Source: Pomphorhynchus laevis (taxonomy: Eukaryota > Acanthocephala > Palaeacanthocephala > Echinorhynchida > Pomphorhynchidae). Taken from it: a DNA stretch of 64,000 nt. Shown here piece after piece: positions 27,112-39,100 of the stretch; position 1 is the stretch's first letter; each line of letters opens with the position of its first letter. The notes below the pieces were generated by a model. The model saw only the letters and a list, made by a program, of their open reading frames with translations. It did no database searches and was not told the origin of the DNA. The position numbers and the translations under genes are program-made. The stretch lies in contig WNNJ02002277.1 of assembly GCA_012934845.2 (NCBI GenBank), forward strand, positions 1-64,000. Direction: 5' to 3'.

Positions 27112-27639
27112 AAATGAATTCAAATTTCTAATAGTTGCATAGAATATTGCTTTATGTAAAGTGTAGATTATTTGTCGATTATGAATTGTAACCTTTTCGA
27201 AAAAATCAAATTTTTTTGTCGATCTTATTTTGGATAATTTTAATAACTGAATTAATTAAGATAAGATTTGCACAAATTGCATATTACTGGAATTATTATA
27301 GACTAAAGGAACAAATTTATTTTGTTAACAAGCTTTCGATCGTTTTTAATCCTGTTCAAGTTTCAAATTTGAAAATTAAATTCACATCGTCTATTTGTGA
27401 CCGAATAGACTATGTTCATTTCCTCAAACCATAAGGAGATTCTACGAAATTCATTAAAAATGTATTTTTATAAAAATGAGAGCTAACATATGGAAATATA
27501 CGATGTGTTAATGTTTTAATTTAAATATAAAAGATACCTAGGTATTTTAAATATAAGATATAAGAGATAGTTTTTATGTTTGGCTTTTTTTACGAAGACT
27601 TTATATTTAAAGAAAATTATGGTGGTAAGTTAACCCGCC
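27112..27639. other. ICA1 3' region and AT-rich spacer
   Basis: Follows the ICA1 stop. I see no gene; the 72-codon frame at 27216 is AT-driven. Confidence 0.5.
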
Positions 27640-27840
27640 ATAATTGAGGCGGAATAGTTATCCCTTCGAGAGGGAGAATCAACTCCCTCTCGACGTCCGC
27701 CGCGCCTCCTCCTTTATCACATTCAAACACCTCCTCCGTTCACACCTTCTCGACACCTGATTCACAGTCTTGTTTTGTTGTGGTCATGTAAGCATGCGCT
27801 GGCACGCATTTGCCACGCTAAAATAAATCCTTTTTTAAGT
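27640..27840 (+). mobile_element. LINE-A 3' end, plus strand
   Basis: Ends GTGGTCATGTAAGCATGCGCTGGCACGCATTTGCCACG and then AAATAAAT (given in parts: GGTCATGTAAGCATGC, GCTGGCACGCATTTGCC). This 3' end recurs at six further places in this window. Upstream it has TCACATTCAAACACCTCC. GC-rich against the flanks. Confidence 0.85.
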
Positions 27841-27992
27841 CAGTATCTGTAAAACTGACGACGATATACGTCGTTGTATATTCTATTGTGCATATATAGC
27901 ATTGGGTGTATATTAAGTCCGACAATCCGGCTTTGGATGCCGGATTAGTGGTATAATTTATTTAAACTTGATGATTAATAGGCTAGTGGGCT

Positions 27993-28424
27993 AGATGTTT
28001 GTTACATTCTGCAATGTCTATCATAAGAATAACTTTTCCCGTGGAATGGACGTTCTCTTACGAGGAGCATTTAAATAACCGTTTTTATTGAATGACGCAT
28101 TCTTAAATAACTTAAGCTATGAAATGAATGTATTTTTGGGATTTTAGTTTCACTAAATGGGGGTTATATAATAGGCAGTCTTGTGGTTTATATCTTCAAC
28201 ATTATGTGCTATATGTATCTTATCGAGGAACAAGTTAGCATAACCATCATTGTCACTCATAGCACTAGCCCCTAACTTCACCATTAATATCGATATGTCG
28301 GGTGGGGACGGATTACTTGCTGGACTTGTAACATTTCGCATTCATTATCAGAGGTTTTTTGAGTATTTAGACACTTGATTTACATGATCGTTTAAGGTCT
28401 TATTAAATTTGTGCTTTGAACAAA
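27993..28424 (-). repeat. Left arm of a long inverted repeat, about 432 bp
   Basis: Reverse complement of 29631-30064 with only a handful of differences. Both arms hold the same 62-codon open stretch starting MRNVTSPASNPSPPD. The right arm lies inside a plus-strand LINE body, so the left arm is probably the inverted duplicate. Confidence 0.9.
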
Positions 28425-28556
28425 GTCATAATTTGTCCCTCTCGAACATAAACATATATAGTATGTCTTAACACGATGCTAGGGGTGTTCCCATCGATGT
28501 TTCGTTTTTGAATTTGTAATTTTCCGTTAAATTTGATTGTGTTGTTACACAATCGA

Positions 28557-28690
28557 ACCTTTATCACATTCAAACACCTCCTCCGTTCACACCTTCTCAA
28601 TACATGATTTACATTTTTGTTTTGCTGTGGTCATGTAAGCGTGCGCTGGCACGCATTTGCTTTTAACATAAATCTCTTTTTTTTACACAA
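28557..28690 (+). mobile_element. LINE-A 3' end, plus strand (second)
   Basis: Same CACATTCAAACACCTCCTCC opening and GTCATGTAAGCGTGCGCTGG hairpin as 27640-27840, ending in a T-rich run. Sits in the spacer of the inverted repeat. Confidence 0.8.
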
Positions 28691-29069
28691 GACAAGTTCA
28701 GTGGCGTCGATTAGCATATCTGAGCCCTCTTGGGTCCACGACTTAGTAGCTATTCTCACCGCTTGCAAGTCATTCATTATATATTTGTATATAAAGATCC
28801 CACATCAAGAGTATATATGACTCGTCTACTGTGACTGTCTTCTTTATTACTTCGAAACGTCTGAGAAAATCGTGCGTAATATTCAAGTGTGCAGGTACTA
28901 GTGATAAAAGAAGTCGTAATTTTGAATGAACAAACCGTGATAAAACTTCATTTGGAGTAACTAAATATCGGTAATCCATAGCAAGGTGATATACCTTTAT
29001 GAATTTTAAGTAGCATGCAGGATTTACCCGCCTTGTAATTTGTCGTCATCAACCTACTACTTTCGGTTC

Positions 29070-29165
29070 AGTCGATAACACCTTTTCGAACGTAGTTAGA
29101 CATTGGTTTCGAAACCTGGTGACACCTTTTCGAACATATTTAGACATTGGTTTCGAAACGTATGT
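29070..29165 (+). repeat. Two tandem copies of a 47-48-bp unit
   Basis: ACACCTTTTCGAAC and TTAGACATTGGTTTCGAAAC occur twice in a row, just before the LINE-B open frame. Confidence 0.75.
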
Positions 29166-29630
29166 CCCAACATACGTTTCACTACAAGTTAGTTGTGATG
29201 GAAAGGGTTGTAATGTATGGACAACTATTAGTATACTTTAATCAGAGAAAGACAATATTTCTGATATTGAGTTCATATGTGCGTATTGTTGCACCACATT
29301 GCTTAAGGCTAGTGCCAGACGAGAATATCAATAATGATACAGCTGATTCGAAATGTCCATTTTACTCGACACTTGCAAATGATATGCAAACGGACATGAA
29401 CCAACTATCTAATTACGATAACTTGACTACATTTCGGCATATCTTTGATACGATCTGTAGAGGCAAAGACATTGAAACAAACTTGCTAAACTTACCATCT
29501 GACAATTGTAATATGTCCGCACACATGATCTATGATAAATCGGCCACAAAAGAAGATAACCAAATAAGTGTGCTCAGTCTTTCTAAAACTGATAACACAA
29601 AAATCTCTACTATGACATCTTGAACTACAA

Positions 29631-30064
29631 TTTGTTCAAAGCACAAATTTAATAAGGCCTTAAACGATCATGTAAATCAAGTGTCTAAATACTCAAAAAA
29701 CCTCTGATAATGAATGCGAAATGTTACAAGTCCAGCAAGTAATCCGTCCCCACCTGACATATCGATATTAATGGTGAAGTTAGGGGCTAGTGCTATGAGT
29801 GACAATGATGGTTATGCTAACTTGTTCCTCGATAAGATACATATAGCACATAATGTTGAAGATATAAATCACAAGACTGCCGATTATATAACCCCCATTT
29901 AGTGAAACTAAAATCCCAAAAATACATTCATTTCATAGCTTAAGTTATTTAAGAATGCGTCATTCAATAAAAACGGTTATTTAAATGCTCCTCGTAAGAG
30001 AACGTCCATTCCACGGGAAAAAGGTTATTCTTATGATAGACATTGCAGAATGTAACAAACATCT
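29631..30064 (+). repeat. Right arm of the long inverted repeat
   Basis: Mate of 27993-28424. The spacer is about 1.2 kb and contains a LINE-A 3' end plus the beginning of the LINE-B body. Confidence 0.9.
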
Positions 30065-31589
30065 GCTAAATGATTACCAGGAAAATTACAGCAGCTCTAA
30101 TACAGTAGCCCTATTACAAGGACTACTTTGTTAAAGATAGTCTTCAGAGATAAAGAACATGTTGATATCATATTGAGAAAGTTACAACGAATGGATAATT
30201 CAATCTTGTTATTTAGAGTTTTCAAGTAAATCGTCCTGGTGTATTTTGGACAACCTTACCTTTACACGACCAAACTTTACAAATGACCGATCTCTCGGAC
30301 TGCGTCGCATATACGAACGACGAATGTAAGAGCAAACTTGCCCGTGATTGCATCTACTTCTTGTGGACATCACATTAATGTACTATATTCGAACGTCCAA
30401 AACATAGTTCCTAAGTTGGTTGAGATTTCATTACGCGCTGAAGAAATTAAGGGCAGTATTTTGTCTTTTAGTGAATCTTGGTTGTACTCGAAAGTTAGTG
30501 ATTCAGAATTGGCGATTCCCGGTTATACATTATACTGTTGCGATCGTAGAAATACTATATGGAGTGTGATCTTCTTCACACATAGTCTTTTAGTTTATGT
30601 AGTCTTTTAGTCTAATAGTCTTTCAGTCAGTGTATTGCATCGCGATAATGAAGAAGTCGGTTATCAATCCTTATGGTGTAACCTAGAAAGTCCTGGTTCC
30701 TCGCTTGTGATTGGGTTTGTTTATAGATCCCCATGACATCTACTGAACGTCTTCGAAACGAGTTAGAACTATTCGAAGTTTAAGAAAGTTTGATTATTCT
30801 AGGTGATTTCAGCATACCCCAAGTATACTGGTTAAGTTATTATCGTTTGAGTGGTTGTGATTTTGAATCATCTGAATTACTTGATTCAATAAACGAACTT
30901 AATTACTTTCAGCATGTAAATGATAATACGCGTTTTAGAGCTACTTCTAAGAGTATGCTTGATTTATGTTTGTCAAACAGTGATCTACCTATTAAAATCA
31001 ATTATCTCTCGGCAATTGGGAATAGTGATCATTGCTCTATGTTGATACAGTTCCAATTCACTTAACCAAATGTGAGCATTTCTCACAAGGAACTAAGTAT
31101 CTTTAAAGCTGATTACGATATCATACGTTGTCATCTTGATCATATAGTTTGACTGGACCCGTTTGCTGTAGGATTGGAAAGTGCGTGTAATTTTTTTCGC
31201 TACACTATACTTGATCTTCTCGACAGATTTGCACCTTCACGTACTTCGAACTTCAGTAAACACAATAAACCATGGTTTGATAGGAAACTGGGTAATATTT
31301 TAAAAGAGTGTAAGGTGTTGTACCGACGATATCGTGTTTCCCAAGGAGAATATACGTCATATCGTGCTAGAATAAGTTTACGTCTCTTAGAAGGCAAAAG
31401 CAACTCGACTCTGAAGAATCATTTACTAAGAACATAAGGTATGAACCGAATTTATCTTTCAAACATTGTTCTTTAAAATATCGAAAGAAATGGAAGTTTC
31501 CCTTTACTGTAAAACTTGAAATAGAAGTGGATGATAATGTCGTCGTCGCTGATACATTCGCTGAGATTTTTTCCCAATAAGAAAATACT

Positions 31590-33310
31590 CTGCCGGCGCC
31601 CGCTTACATGACCACAAAAAAAAACCAAAAATCTCAAACATGTGTCAAGAACGTGGAAACTGAGACAGTATTTGAATGTGGTAAAGGAAGGAGCGCGCGG
31701 ACGTCGAGACGGCGCTGATTCCAGGCAAGTAAAGTGGCGACGAAGAAGGATCGGAGACCGTAGTTGTTGGAGTAATTTGGAACGTGGAGTAAGGGGAATG
31801 ACGGAAACGTAGCAGCTATAGATATAGGTGGGGCGAGTGCTGTCTAAGAAAGGGAGGTTGATGAACGATGGGTAGTCGACAGCGATGAGACGAAAGTTAC
31901 GAGAAGAAGGCGGAGTTGTATGCGGATGTGGATGGTGGGCCAGGAGAGTTGGGTAAGATATGTGAATTTGTGGTCAAAGCGATGGAGACGTAGGAGCACT
32001 CGAATGGCAGAGTTGATGATGCGTTGTAAGGGTATGATGATGGATTTTGGAGAATTGGGGAAAAGGCTGAGGCAGTACTCGATTTTAGGGAATAAAAGCG
32101 ATGAAAGAAGATACATACAAGAATGGAAGTCGATAAGGGGGCAGATACGGCGGATGTCACGGAGAATTAAGTTAGACGAGCTGATCTTGTCATGGAATAA
32201 GGGTTTAAGGGAATGGTGATCATCGAAATGGGAGCATAAGAAAGTAAGATTGTGGACTATAGGGATGATTTATGAGACAAAAAATACAGAGGAGGAGATA
32301 TGATAGGTTGACGGGGAATGATCCACATTGTTTTGGACTTGGCGGGATTTAGAACGAGATGAAGATGGGAAAGACGTTTGTAGATAGAAGAAAGACAGTT
32401 CGAGGCAGAAATGCCGATATCGTGTATGCGGTGGACGAGTGCATGAGCATATATGAGGATGTCATCAGCGTATTGCATGACGTTAAACGAGTAATGTTTG
32501 ATAAACGGAGAGAGATCACCGAGTAGAATAGAGGAAAGTGGGGGACATAGGACTGAAGCTTTGGGGCCCTGCAGAAAATAGGGATCGGAGATGAGAATGA
32601 TGAATTTAAACAGTCGCGAAGAGAACGGTCAGATAGATATGAGGCAAACCATGCTACGAAGGAGGAAGAAAAACTGTAATCATAACGAAGGCGAGAAAGG
32701 AGGATAAAGTTGTCGACGATGTCGAAGGCGGAGGAGAGGTCGACGGAGATAAGAACACTATAAAAAACCTTGCCACGAGAAATAAGTAGATCGTTGTAAA
32801 CTTTCATGCATGCGATTTCTGTTGAGTGATTAGAGCGGAACGCGGATTGGAAAGGAGGCTACAGATTGGTTGAAGAGAGATAAGCGTTGATATGTATTAA
32901 GATAAGGCGCTCTAAGAGCTTAGAAATAGTAGGTAGGAGTGAAATCGGGCGATAGCTAGAAGGAAGTGAGGGGTCGAGCGATTGTTTCTTAAGGAGGTGA
33001 CGAACAATGGCGGATTTTTAGTGTGAAGAAAAGATACGACTGCGGATATACGAGTTAAACAAGGTGGGGAGGAAAGGGGATATCGAAGAGCATATGCATT
33101 TAAGTATGAGGGTAGGCAGGGGATCGGCAGATGAGGTTTTGTTGTGCGAGAACATGAGGACAGATGAGACTGCAGCATGTGAGGCAGGGAGAAGATAAAA
33201 GAGTTTCGGGAGGATGACGCGAGGCGGGTAGGATTAGGATGGGATGGAGACGGGGTGTTAGAGAGCAACGTGGATACTTTGATCTGAAGACATGACGAAT
33301 AATCATGGTG
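31590..33310 (-). mobile_element. LINE-A copy, minus strand (pre-RT linker, RT, 3' end)
   Basis: Minus-strand frames show SVDLSSAFDIVD and MQYADDILIYAHA (the RT catalytic YADD), then a thumb region ending FRSFLVA-like, and the 3' end with GTAAGCGGGCGCCGG beside 31590. Frames shift repeatedly, so it is dead. 5'-truncated near 33310, where it meets a plus-strand copy head to head. Confidence 0.85.
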
Positions 33311-33399
33311 ATTTATGTTGTTAGACGAATAATAGCGAGAATCTACCCTCCCAGTGATATTACACCTTATTCTCGTTTTGTCTGATAAAGTTTCTTTCG

Positions 33400-35030
33400 T
33401 TTTTCTGTCATTACTTAATAAAATCTCTCCTTCCTAATCTCATTGTTCAACTTGTCTATCCGTAACCCTACATTTCCTTCCAACTGGAAATGCGCCACTG
33501 TCCGTCTTCTCAAAAAGCAATCTCTTGACTCCTTACTACAACCTTCGTACCGCCCTATCTTACTTCTACCAACCCTCTCAAAAATCATTGAGCGTCTTGT
33601 TCTCAAGTAAGTTAATGCATCTATTTTCCTCCAACTTGTTTCCTCTCGTTCAAGATGCTTTTCTCTCAAATCACTCTACTGGAATTGCCCATGTTAAGGT
33701 TTATAACGACTTATTCATCGCACGTTATCAAAATTTGTCGTATCATAGTTTCTCTTAATCTATCATATGCTTTTGACATCGTCGATCACTCGATTCTTCT
33801 AAATCGCCTTCGTCATGATTATGGCTTCACTTTACCACTGTAGCTTTGTTTTCCTCATATATATCAAACCTTACATTTCGCTTCTGTTCTAACTCTTCTG
33901 TTTCCCATCCTTCTTTCATACTGTCCGGTGTTCCACAACGCTCCGTGATCATCGAAATGGAAGCCTAAGAAAGTAAGATTGTGGACTATAGGGATGATTT
34001 ATGAGACAAAAGACCTTTTGTCTCATAAAACAGAGAAAGGCCATTTGCCTTTCTGTTCTTCTCGACTACTTGTCTTCTATTTCTCAAACATTTAACTTCC
34101 ACGTTATGCAATATGCTGATGATATTCTCATCTATGCTCATGCACGTGCTTATCGTATTCATGATCTTAGTGTTTCTGCTTCTAACTGTCTTGTCTCAAG
34201 TTTCAACCATCTTTCTTCTCTTCGTCTTTCTCTGAATCCTAATAAATCTAAAATAATGTGGATCCTTCCTCGACGCCTCTGCTTAGAACCTCCATCCGTA
34301 TCATTAAATTCTACAATTATTCATATCGTTGACAATCTCGTTTACCTAGGCTTCCATTTCGACAACTGACTTTCACTTAAACCTTTCGTAAGTGATAAAG
34401 TACGCTCATCTATCTTGATTCTCCGCAACCTCCATCAAATTCGTAGATTGATCGATTTCCCTTCTTTTATGACTCATATCTCTCATTTTTCAAGACTCGA
34501 TTACTGTCTTAGTATATTTCCAAATCTCGTAAATCTACTAGTCTTCCTCTACAACGCATCGTGAAGGCAGCCGTTCGGATTTTCCTCCGTCTTCGTCGTT
34601 TTGATCATACATCGCATCATCTTGCTTTCTCGATTTGTCTATCATTTATTATCGTGTTCAAATTCGTCTTATTCTCATTGCTTTCCGCCTCATAACTTTT
34701 CACATCCCTTATGTTATCAACCTTATTTTTCTTGATAATACTCGTTCTGCTTACTGTTCTTTACGCTTCCGTAATTCCCTTTTTTACATGTCCTAAACCA
34801 CTCTACCTCTTATGCTTCCGTTCCTTCCTTGTGGCTGCTACTCTCTCGTGTAATCATCTGCTCATTAATATACGACAATCAACCTCTCTATGGTGCTTCA
34901 AACGCCAAATCCGATCCCATTTAAACAATTTAACTAATTTATCTGCTGGACTCTTTGCTTTTTTGATAGTGGACTTGTAACTGTGCAGCTAGCACGCATT
35001 TGCCAGTTAAATAAATAATTATTAATTTTT
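33400..35030 (+). mobile_element. LINE-A copy, plus strand (RT and 3' end)
   Basis: Reads FPSNWKCATVRLLKK, SYRPILLLPTLSKIIERLV (one frame change), LNLSYAFDIVDHSILL, SGVPQRS and MQYADDILIYAHARA, then NKSKIMW and a C-terminal region. It ends in the common 3' end CTAGCACGCATTTGCC and AAATAAAT. Within the RT, just after the GVPQ block, lies a 66-bp patch in reverse orientation (see findings). Dead. Confidence 0.85.
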
Positions 35031-35039
35031 TAAGACGTT

Positions 35040-35400
35040 CCTCTAAACTGGTTTTTGCCCTCTATAATCTAACCTATGAAGAGCGATTAAGTCGTCTTAA
35101 TATGCGGTCATTATCCTCACTCAGGGCACTTAACGACCTCATAACAATTTGATGTACAATGAATAATGATAGTGATCCGATAAGGTGCCTACTCCTAATT
35201 CGCGAAGATTCCCGATTACTTGTGCGGCATTCATTCATGCTAAGATGTAGAAAATGGAGAAAAAACGTCACATGAAGTTAGCTGATCGAGTTGTACCGGC
35301 TTGGAATAGCCTACCACTTGTGTTACTGAATCGTATAAATAGATTACGTTCATGACATCTCTAAAGTCTTTGAAGTTTATATGATATCATATTATTTTTA
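35040..35400 (+). mobile_element. LINE C-terminal tail fragment, perhaps the 3' end of LINE-B
   Basis: Reads YNLTYEERLSRLNMRSLSSLRALNDLI and, after stops, LADRVVPAWNSLP-like sequence, the tail of CR1-like RT proteins (YEERL..L...SL..RR..DL; WN.LP). Together with 29040-31585 it may be one element broken by the LINE-A insertions; that is inference. Confidence 0.65.
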
Positions 35401-36127
35401 TTATTCTACTTTCTTTTTTGTAATTTGTGAAAATACTTTTTAGTTAAGCTCCCTGATATTCGATTAATAATAGTCATATCGGCACCACATAACTACATTA
35501 CAACTAATTTGTCGTAGTAGAGTTTATTAATAATAAAAAATCGCGTTCTCTGGATATACATATTTAAGAATATTGCTGATTTTCGTTGAAGAAAAGCAAG
35601 GTTGATAGTCAATGATATACATCGATTGTCGTTATGGTACTAAACAAAATCTTTATTTTTTTGATAATTTGGCGATTAACAAAAACAATTTAACAATTTA
35701 GTCAACCACGCAGATTTTGTACATTCCCATATGTAGTCTAGCAAACAATTAATGAATAAATGGCACATTGTCCTAATCTACCATTCGCTTTAATAAAAGT
35801 TTATGAATTTTTCTTCTTGTATTTGATTTTGTTTTCGCCTACAATGAAGGTTTTACTTATACCGCCAGCAATGCAGGTTCTTTTTCAAATTTTACGCGAG
35901 AGTATATTTCAACTAAAATAAAGTTAACAAAATATCAAAATACAAATCCGAACAGGTACTTGATTTGCATATAGAATTAAAGTGTTTTGTTCTAATTGCT
36001 ACCTAGTAATCAATATTAGATTATCAAATTTCAACTATATCATCTAAATGGCTTTAATTTATGCTAAACTATATCATTTTATAAATACGTTCAATAATCG
36101 AGCGATATTTTGACAACATTTTCAGAT
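35401..36127. other. Non-coding stretch before MALSU1
   Basis: AT-rich. I see no gene. The MALSU1 promoter should lie here but shows no motif I can point to. Confidence 0.5.
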
Positions 36128-39100
36128 ATGGCGCTGAGAAACACTGCTATTAACATTATTTTCGCTTGTAAGAGTATTTCTAAACTATTGACCCGACGTC
36201 TTACAGAGGACGCGTCGTCTGCTTCGAAGTTTATTAATACACACGAAATTCTGAATTGTAAGTTTTTTAAATCATTAGTTTCTAAATTTAAAATAGTTAA
36301 TAATAATAAGTTTAAACTCAAATCAATTATCCAGTCTTAATATCTGTTTTTATTATTTATATATTCACATATATAATTTTTAAAAGCAAGCATTCATCAT
36401 ATAATGCCAGCTTTATTCTATAGCCTTTTCTAAAAGCGACAACTCTTGTAAATATAAGCTCGAAGGTACAGTGCTCACATTTGCTGTGTGAACCCTGTGC
36501 CGTTGCATTAAATCAGATTAGTTAATTGAGTCAGTATTTTGCGCTATACAAAATTAAAAAATAAATAAATCATCTAAAAATTAAAAATGTAAACAACCGA
36601 TCCCGCCGGTTCGGTTGTTCGAAACATCAATCGTTCAACCAAACAATCGACTAAAAAATTTAGATATTAATCGATTTTACTATTTGATTAATATCGAGAT
36701 CGTATTAACGTTTATAACTATAGATCATCAACAATACCGCTTGCTCTAAAACAATATGCTTTCCTGCTTTTTCTCGTATGATTTGAAATGTAATAAATTT
36801 ATGCTAGTTTCCACATTTGATTCACTCGTTCTAATCTGATTTTATCGACAACCGCTTAGGCCCAGCGTGAAAATAATAAAGCAAATTGTAACTTCTATAA
36901 ACGATAATTGCTTATAATTAATTCAATGCTTGCCATATAAGGCTTCATGCACAATTATTTTGACAGGCTGCCTGTCGAATATAAGGTACTGATGTAGAAT
37001 ATATGGTATTGTTGAATTTAAATAGAATGAAAATATAGCAGAACTTAATAAAACCCATTATTATTGCAACAAAGAAATAGCACACTGGAACATTAGCATA
37101 AAGTTCAGAACAAAACAGTTAAATAATTCAATACAGTTAAAGACAGTAAAAATAAAAAAGGAGAAAATAAAAAATAAATTTAAAGAAAGAAAATTCATAA
37201 ATTTTAGCTAAAGCAAATAATAGATTATAACAATGTGGTTTTTATTGGCTTTATATTTGCTAGAGTAAATATGGGAATTGAAAAAATATGCGTGGTTGAA
37301 TACATTCTAAATTAACAAAATCGAATAATCGATCTATATCATTGGTTCTCAATTAATGATATTGCTTTTCATCAACACATATCAGCGATAATTAATTAAC
37401 GAATAAGCAATTAATTAACGAATAAGTTATTGAGTTAAATATATATATATCAAATGCAAGATATGTACAATGTCATAAACAACGGCGATTGTGTGTTTGA
37501 AATCGCACTAAACACAAAATCAGTATTTATAGATGCTGATATGTTAAGCTAAAGTCTATTAGCCTTCTTGAAATGGTTAATATTGACTATTTAAATTGGT
37601 ATCGCAATGAGTAGCCCAGTAACTCATTATTGTCGGTATGTATATCACATACGTAGAGAACACTTTTATTTTTATTTTTATATATTTTGTTGAGATATTT
37701 CCGGACCTCTTCGACTAACTTGTATTTTAGATGGCTACATAATAGCTTCAGCTATCAGCAAATATCTCAACAAAATGAAATTCAACCGACTACCAACCAG
37801 ACGATTTAAATATATTTGAAATTGTTTTAGTCTACAAATATAACAAGTCATATTGTTTCAAGCGTATCTAATGAGGGGGTAAATGTTAGTAGAAGAGGGG
37901 TGCAGATAATACTGAGTTGTGATAGCTTTTGAGATATTCCTGTATGAATTTAAGTTGTTTTCCTAAGGTCGGGTGTTACTATCTCACGGACACACAACCT
38001 CCTTATGGGAAGAGTTTACTCAGCGGCTGTGTTAAACCCTAGGAATAGGGTTTTACTTTATGTTAATTTAAATTGAAGAGTGAAGAGTAATCACATTTAC
38101 CATTTCTACATGATTGGATGGGTGTTTATTTCTTTTTAATTACAGAATTTCACGAGTTACATGTTGAAGTAGGGACTTTGCTTAATCCATTAGTTGTTAT
38201 TACACTGCTAATAGGAGGAAAATTGAGGGCATTATTTGGTATTGCCATTTCGTTTAAGTAGTTTGATTGTTCGTACTTTTGGGTCTTTAGTTGTATATTA
38301 TGTAATCCCATAGGTTAATTAAACTTCATGAGTTACTATTATGAGATAGTGGTTGAAAGGCGGTAATGTGACTACGGATTATCCCAGGATTATGGTATTT
38401 AGATGATTGGCTTTGAAATTCGGTTTGAATACCCCCATTAAACTTTACCGGGATATCCGTCTTGGGGTTTATCTTAATATTTGTTATCGAACGTTTGATG
38501 ATGGTTATGTTAGCTAATTCCAGGCTTGGCACATCATTTTATTATATGTTGTACACCCCATTAAACTTTACCGGGATATGCGTCTTTGGGTTTATCTTAA
38601 TATTTATTATCGAACGTTTGACGATGGTTATGTTAGCTAATTCCAGGCTTGGCACATCATTTTATTATATGTTGAATACCCAATTAAACTTTACCGGGAT
38701 ATGCGTCTTAAGGTTTATCTTAATATATGTTATCGGACGTTTGACGATGGTTATGTTAGCTAATTCCAGACTTGGCACAGCTTTTCATTATATGCATTTT
38801 GTAGTAGCTCATTTTCATTGTGTTGAGAATGGGGTGGTGTTTACTTTATTCCTATGTTTAAATACTTGATTCATCCGCTTTTTTGGTGATGAGGTTTTCG
38901 AAGTTGTGGCTGAAAACTATGTATATACATTTTTTCAGTTAAGTAAACCTGGCTAAACGCTTTATATCTTAACAACCAATTGGTCGAGATCAAAATTCTT
39001 TACATTGTTGGCTTCAAGTTCACTTTATATCATTAGACATTACCCAAGTTAATATGCCATTGTTAAAGTAAGTTTCTGTAATTTTAAGATAAGGAAAAAT

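Larger units (their letters stand above)
29040..31585 (+). mobile_element. LINE-B: decayed 5' region, endonuclease and pre-RT linker
   Basis: 30338-30610 reads NVLYSNVQNIVPKL, SFSESWL and ELAIPGYTLYCCDRR, the N-terminal blocks of an APE-type endonuclease. 30790-31065 reads IILGDFSIPQVYW, SMLDLCLSNS and GNSDHCSM, its C-terminal GDF and SDH blocks. 31174-31437 reads KPWFDRKLGN and RRYRVSQ, the linker before RT in CR1/Jockey-type LINEs. The 158-codon frame at 29147 may be an ORF1 remnant, but I do not recognise it. Stops and frameshifts between pieces show it is dead. The RT domain is absent; the body stops where a LINE-A copy begins near 31590. Confidence 0.8.
36258..39088 (+). other. MALSU1 intron 1
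   Basis: 2.8 kb, phase AAT T|AT AAG. Holds the mitochondrial insertion at 38.1-38.9 kb. The rest is AT-rich with nothing recognised. Confidence 0.6.

Noticed and set aside
28153-28341. Conserved 62-codon frame present twice (also 29714-29902), looking like a duplicated small gene
   Set aside because: The two lie in the arms of the inverted repeat and within LINE-B; identity extends through the whole 432-bp arms, so it is not coding-specific.
31920-32219. 99-codon plus-strand frame rich in Arg and Trp (and similar frames at 50373 and 33415)
   Set aside because: Antisense of LINE-A coding sequence; the minus strand carries the RT motifs.
38462-38869. 135-codon frame with three internal protein repeats, looking like a novel repeat protein
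   Set aside because: It is a nuclear cox1 copy amplified in frame (123-bp units), with loss of conserved glycines, inside an intron.
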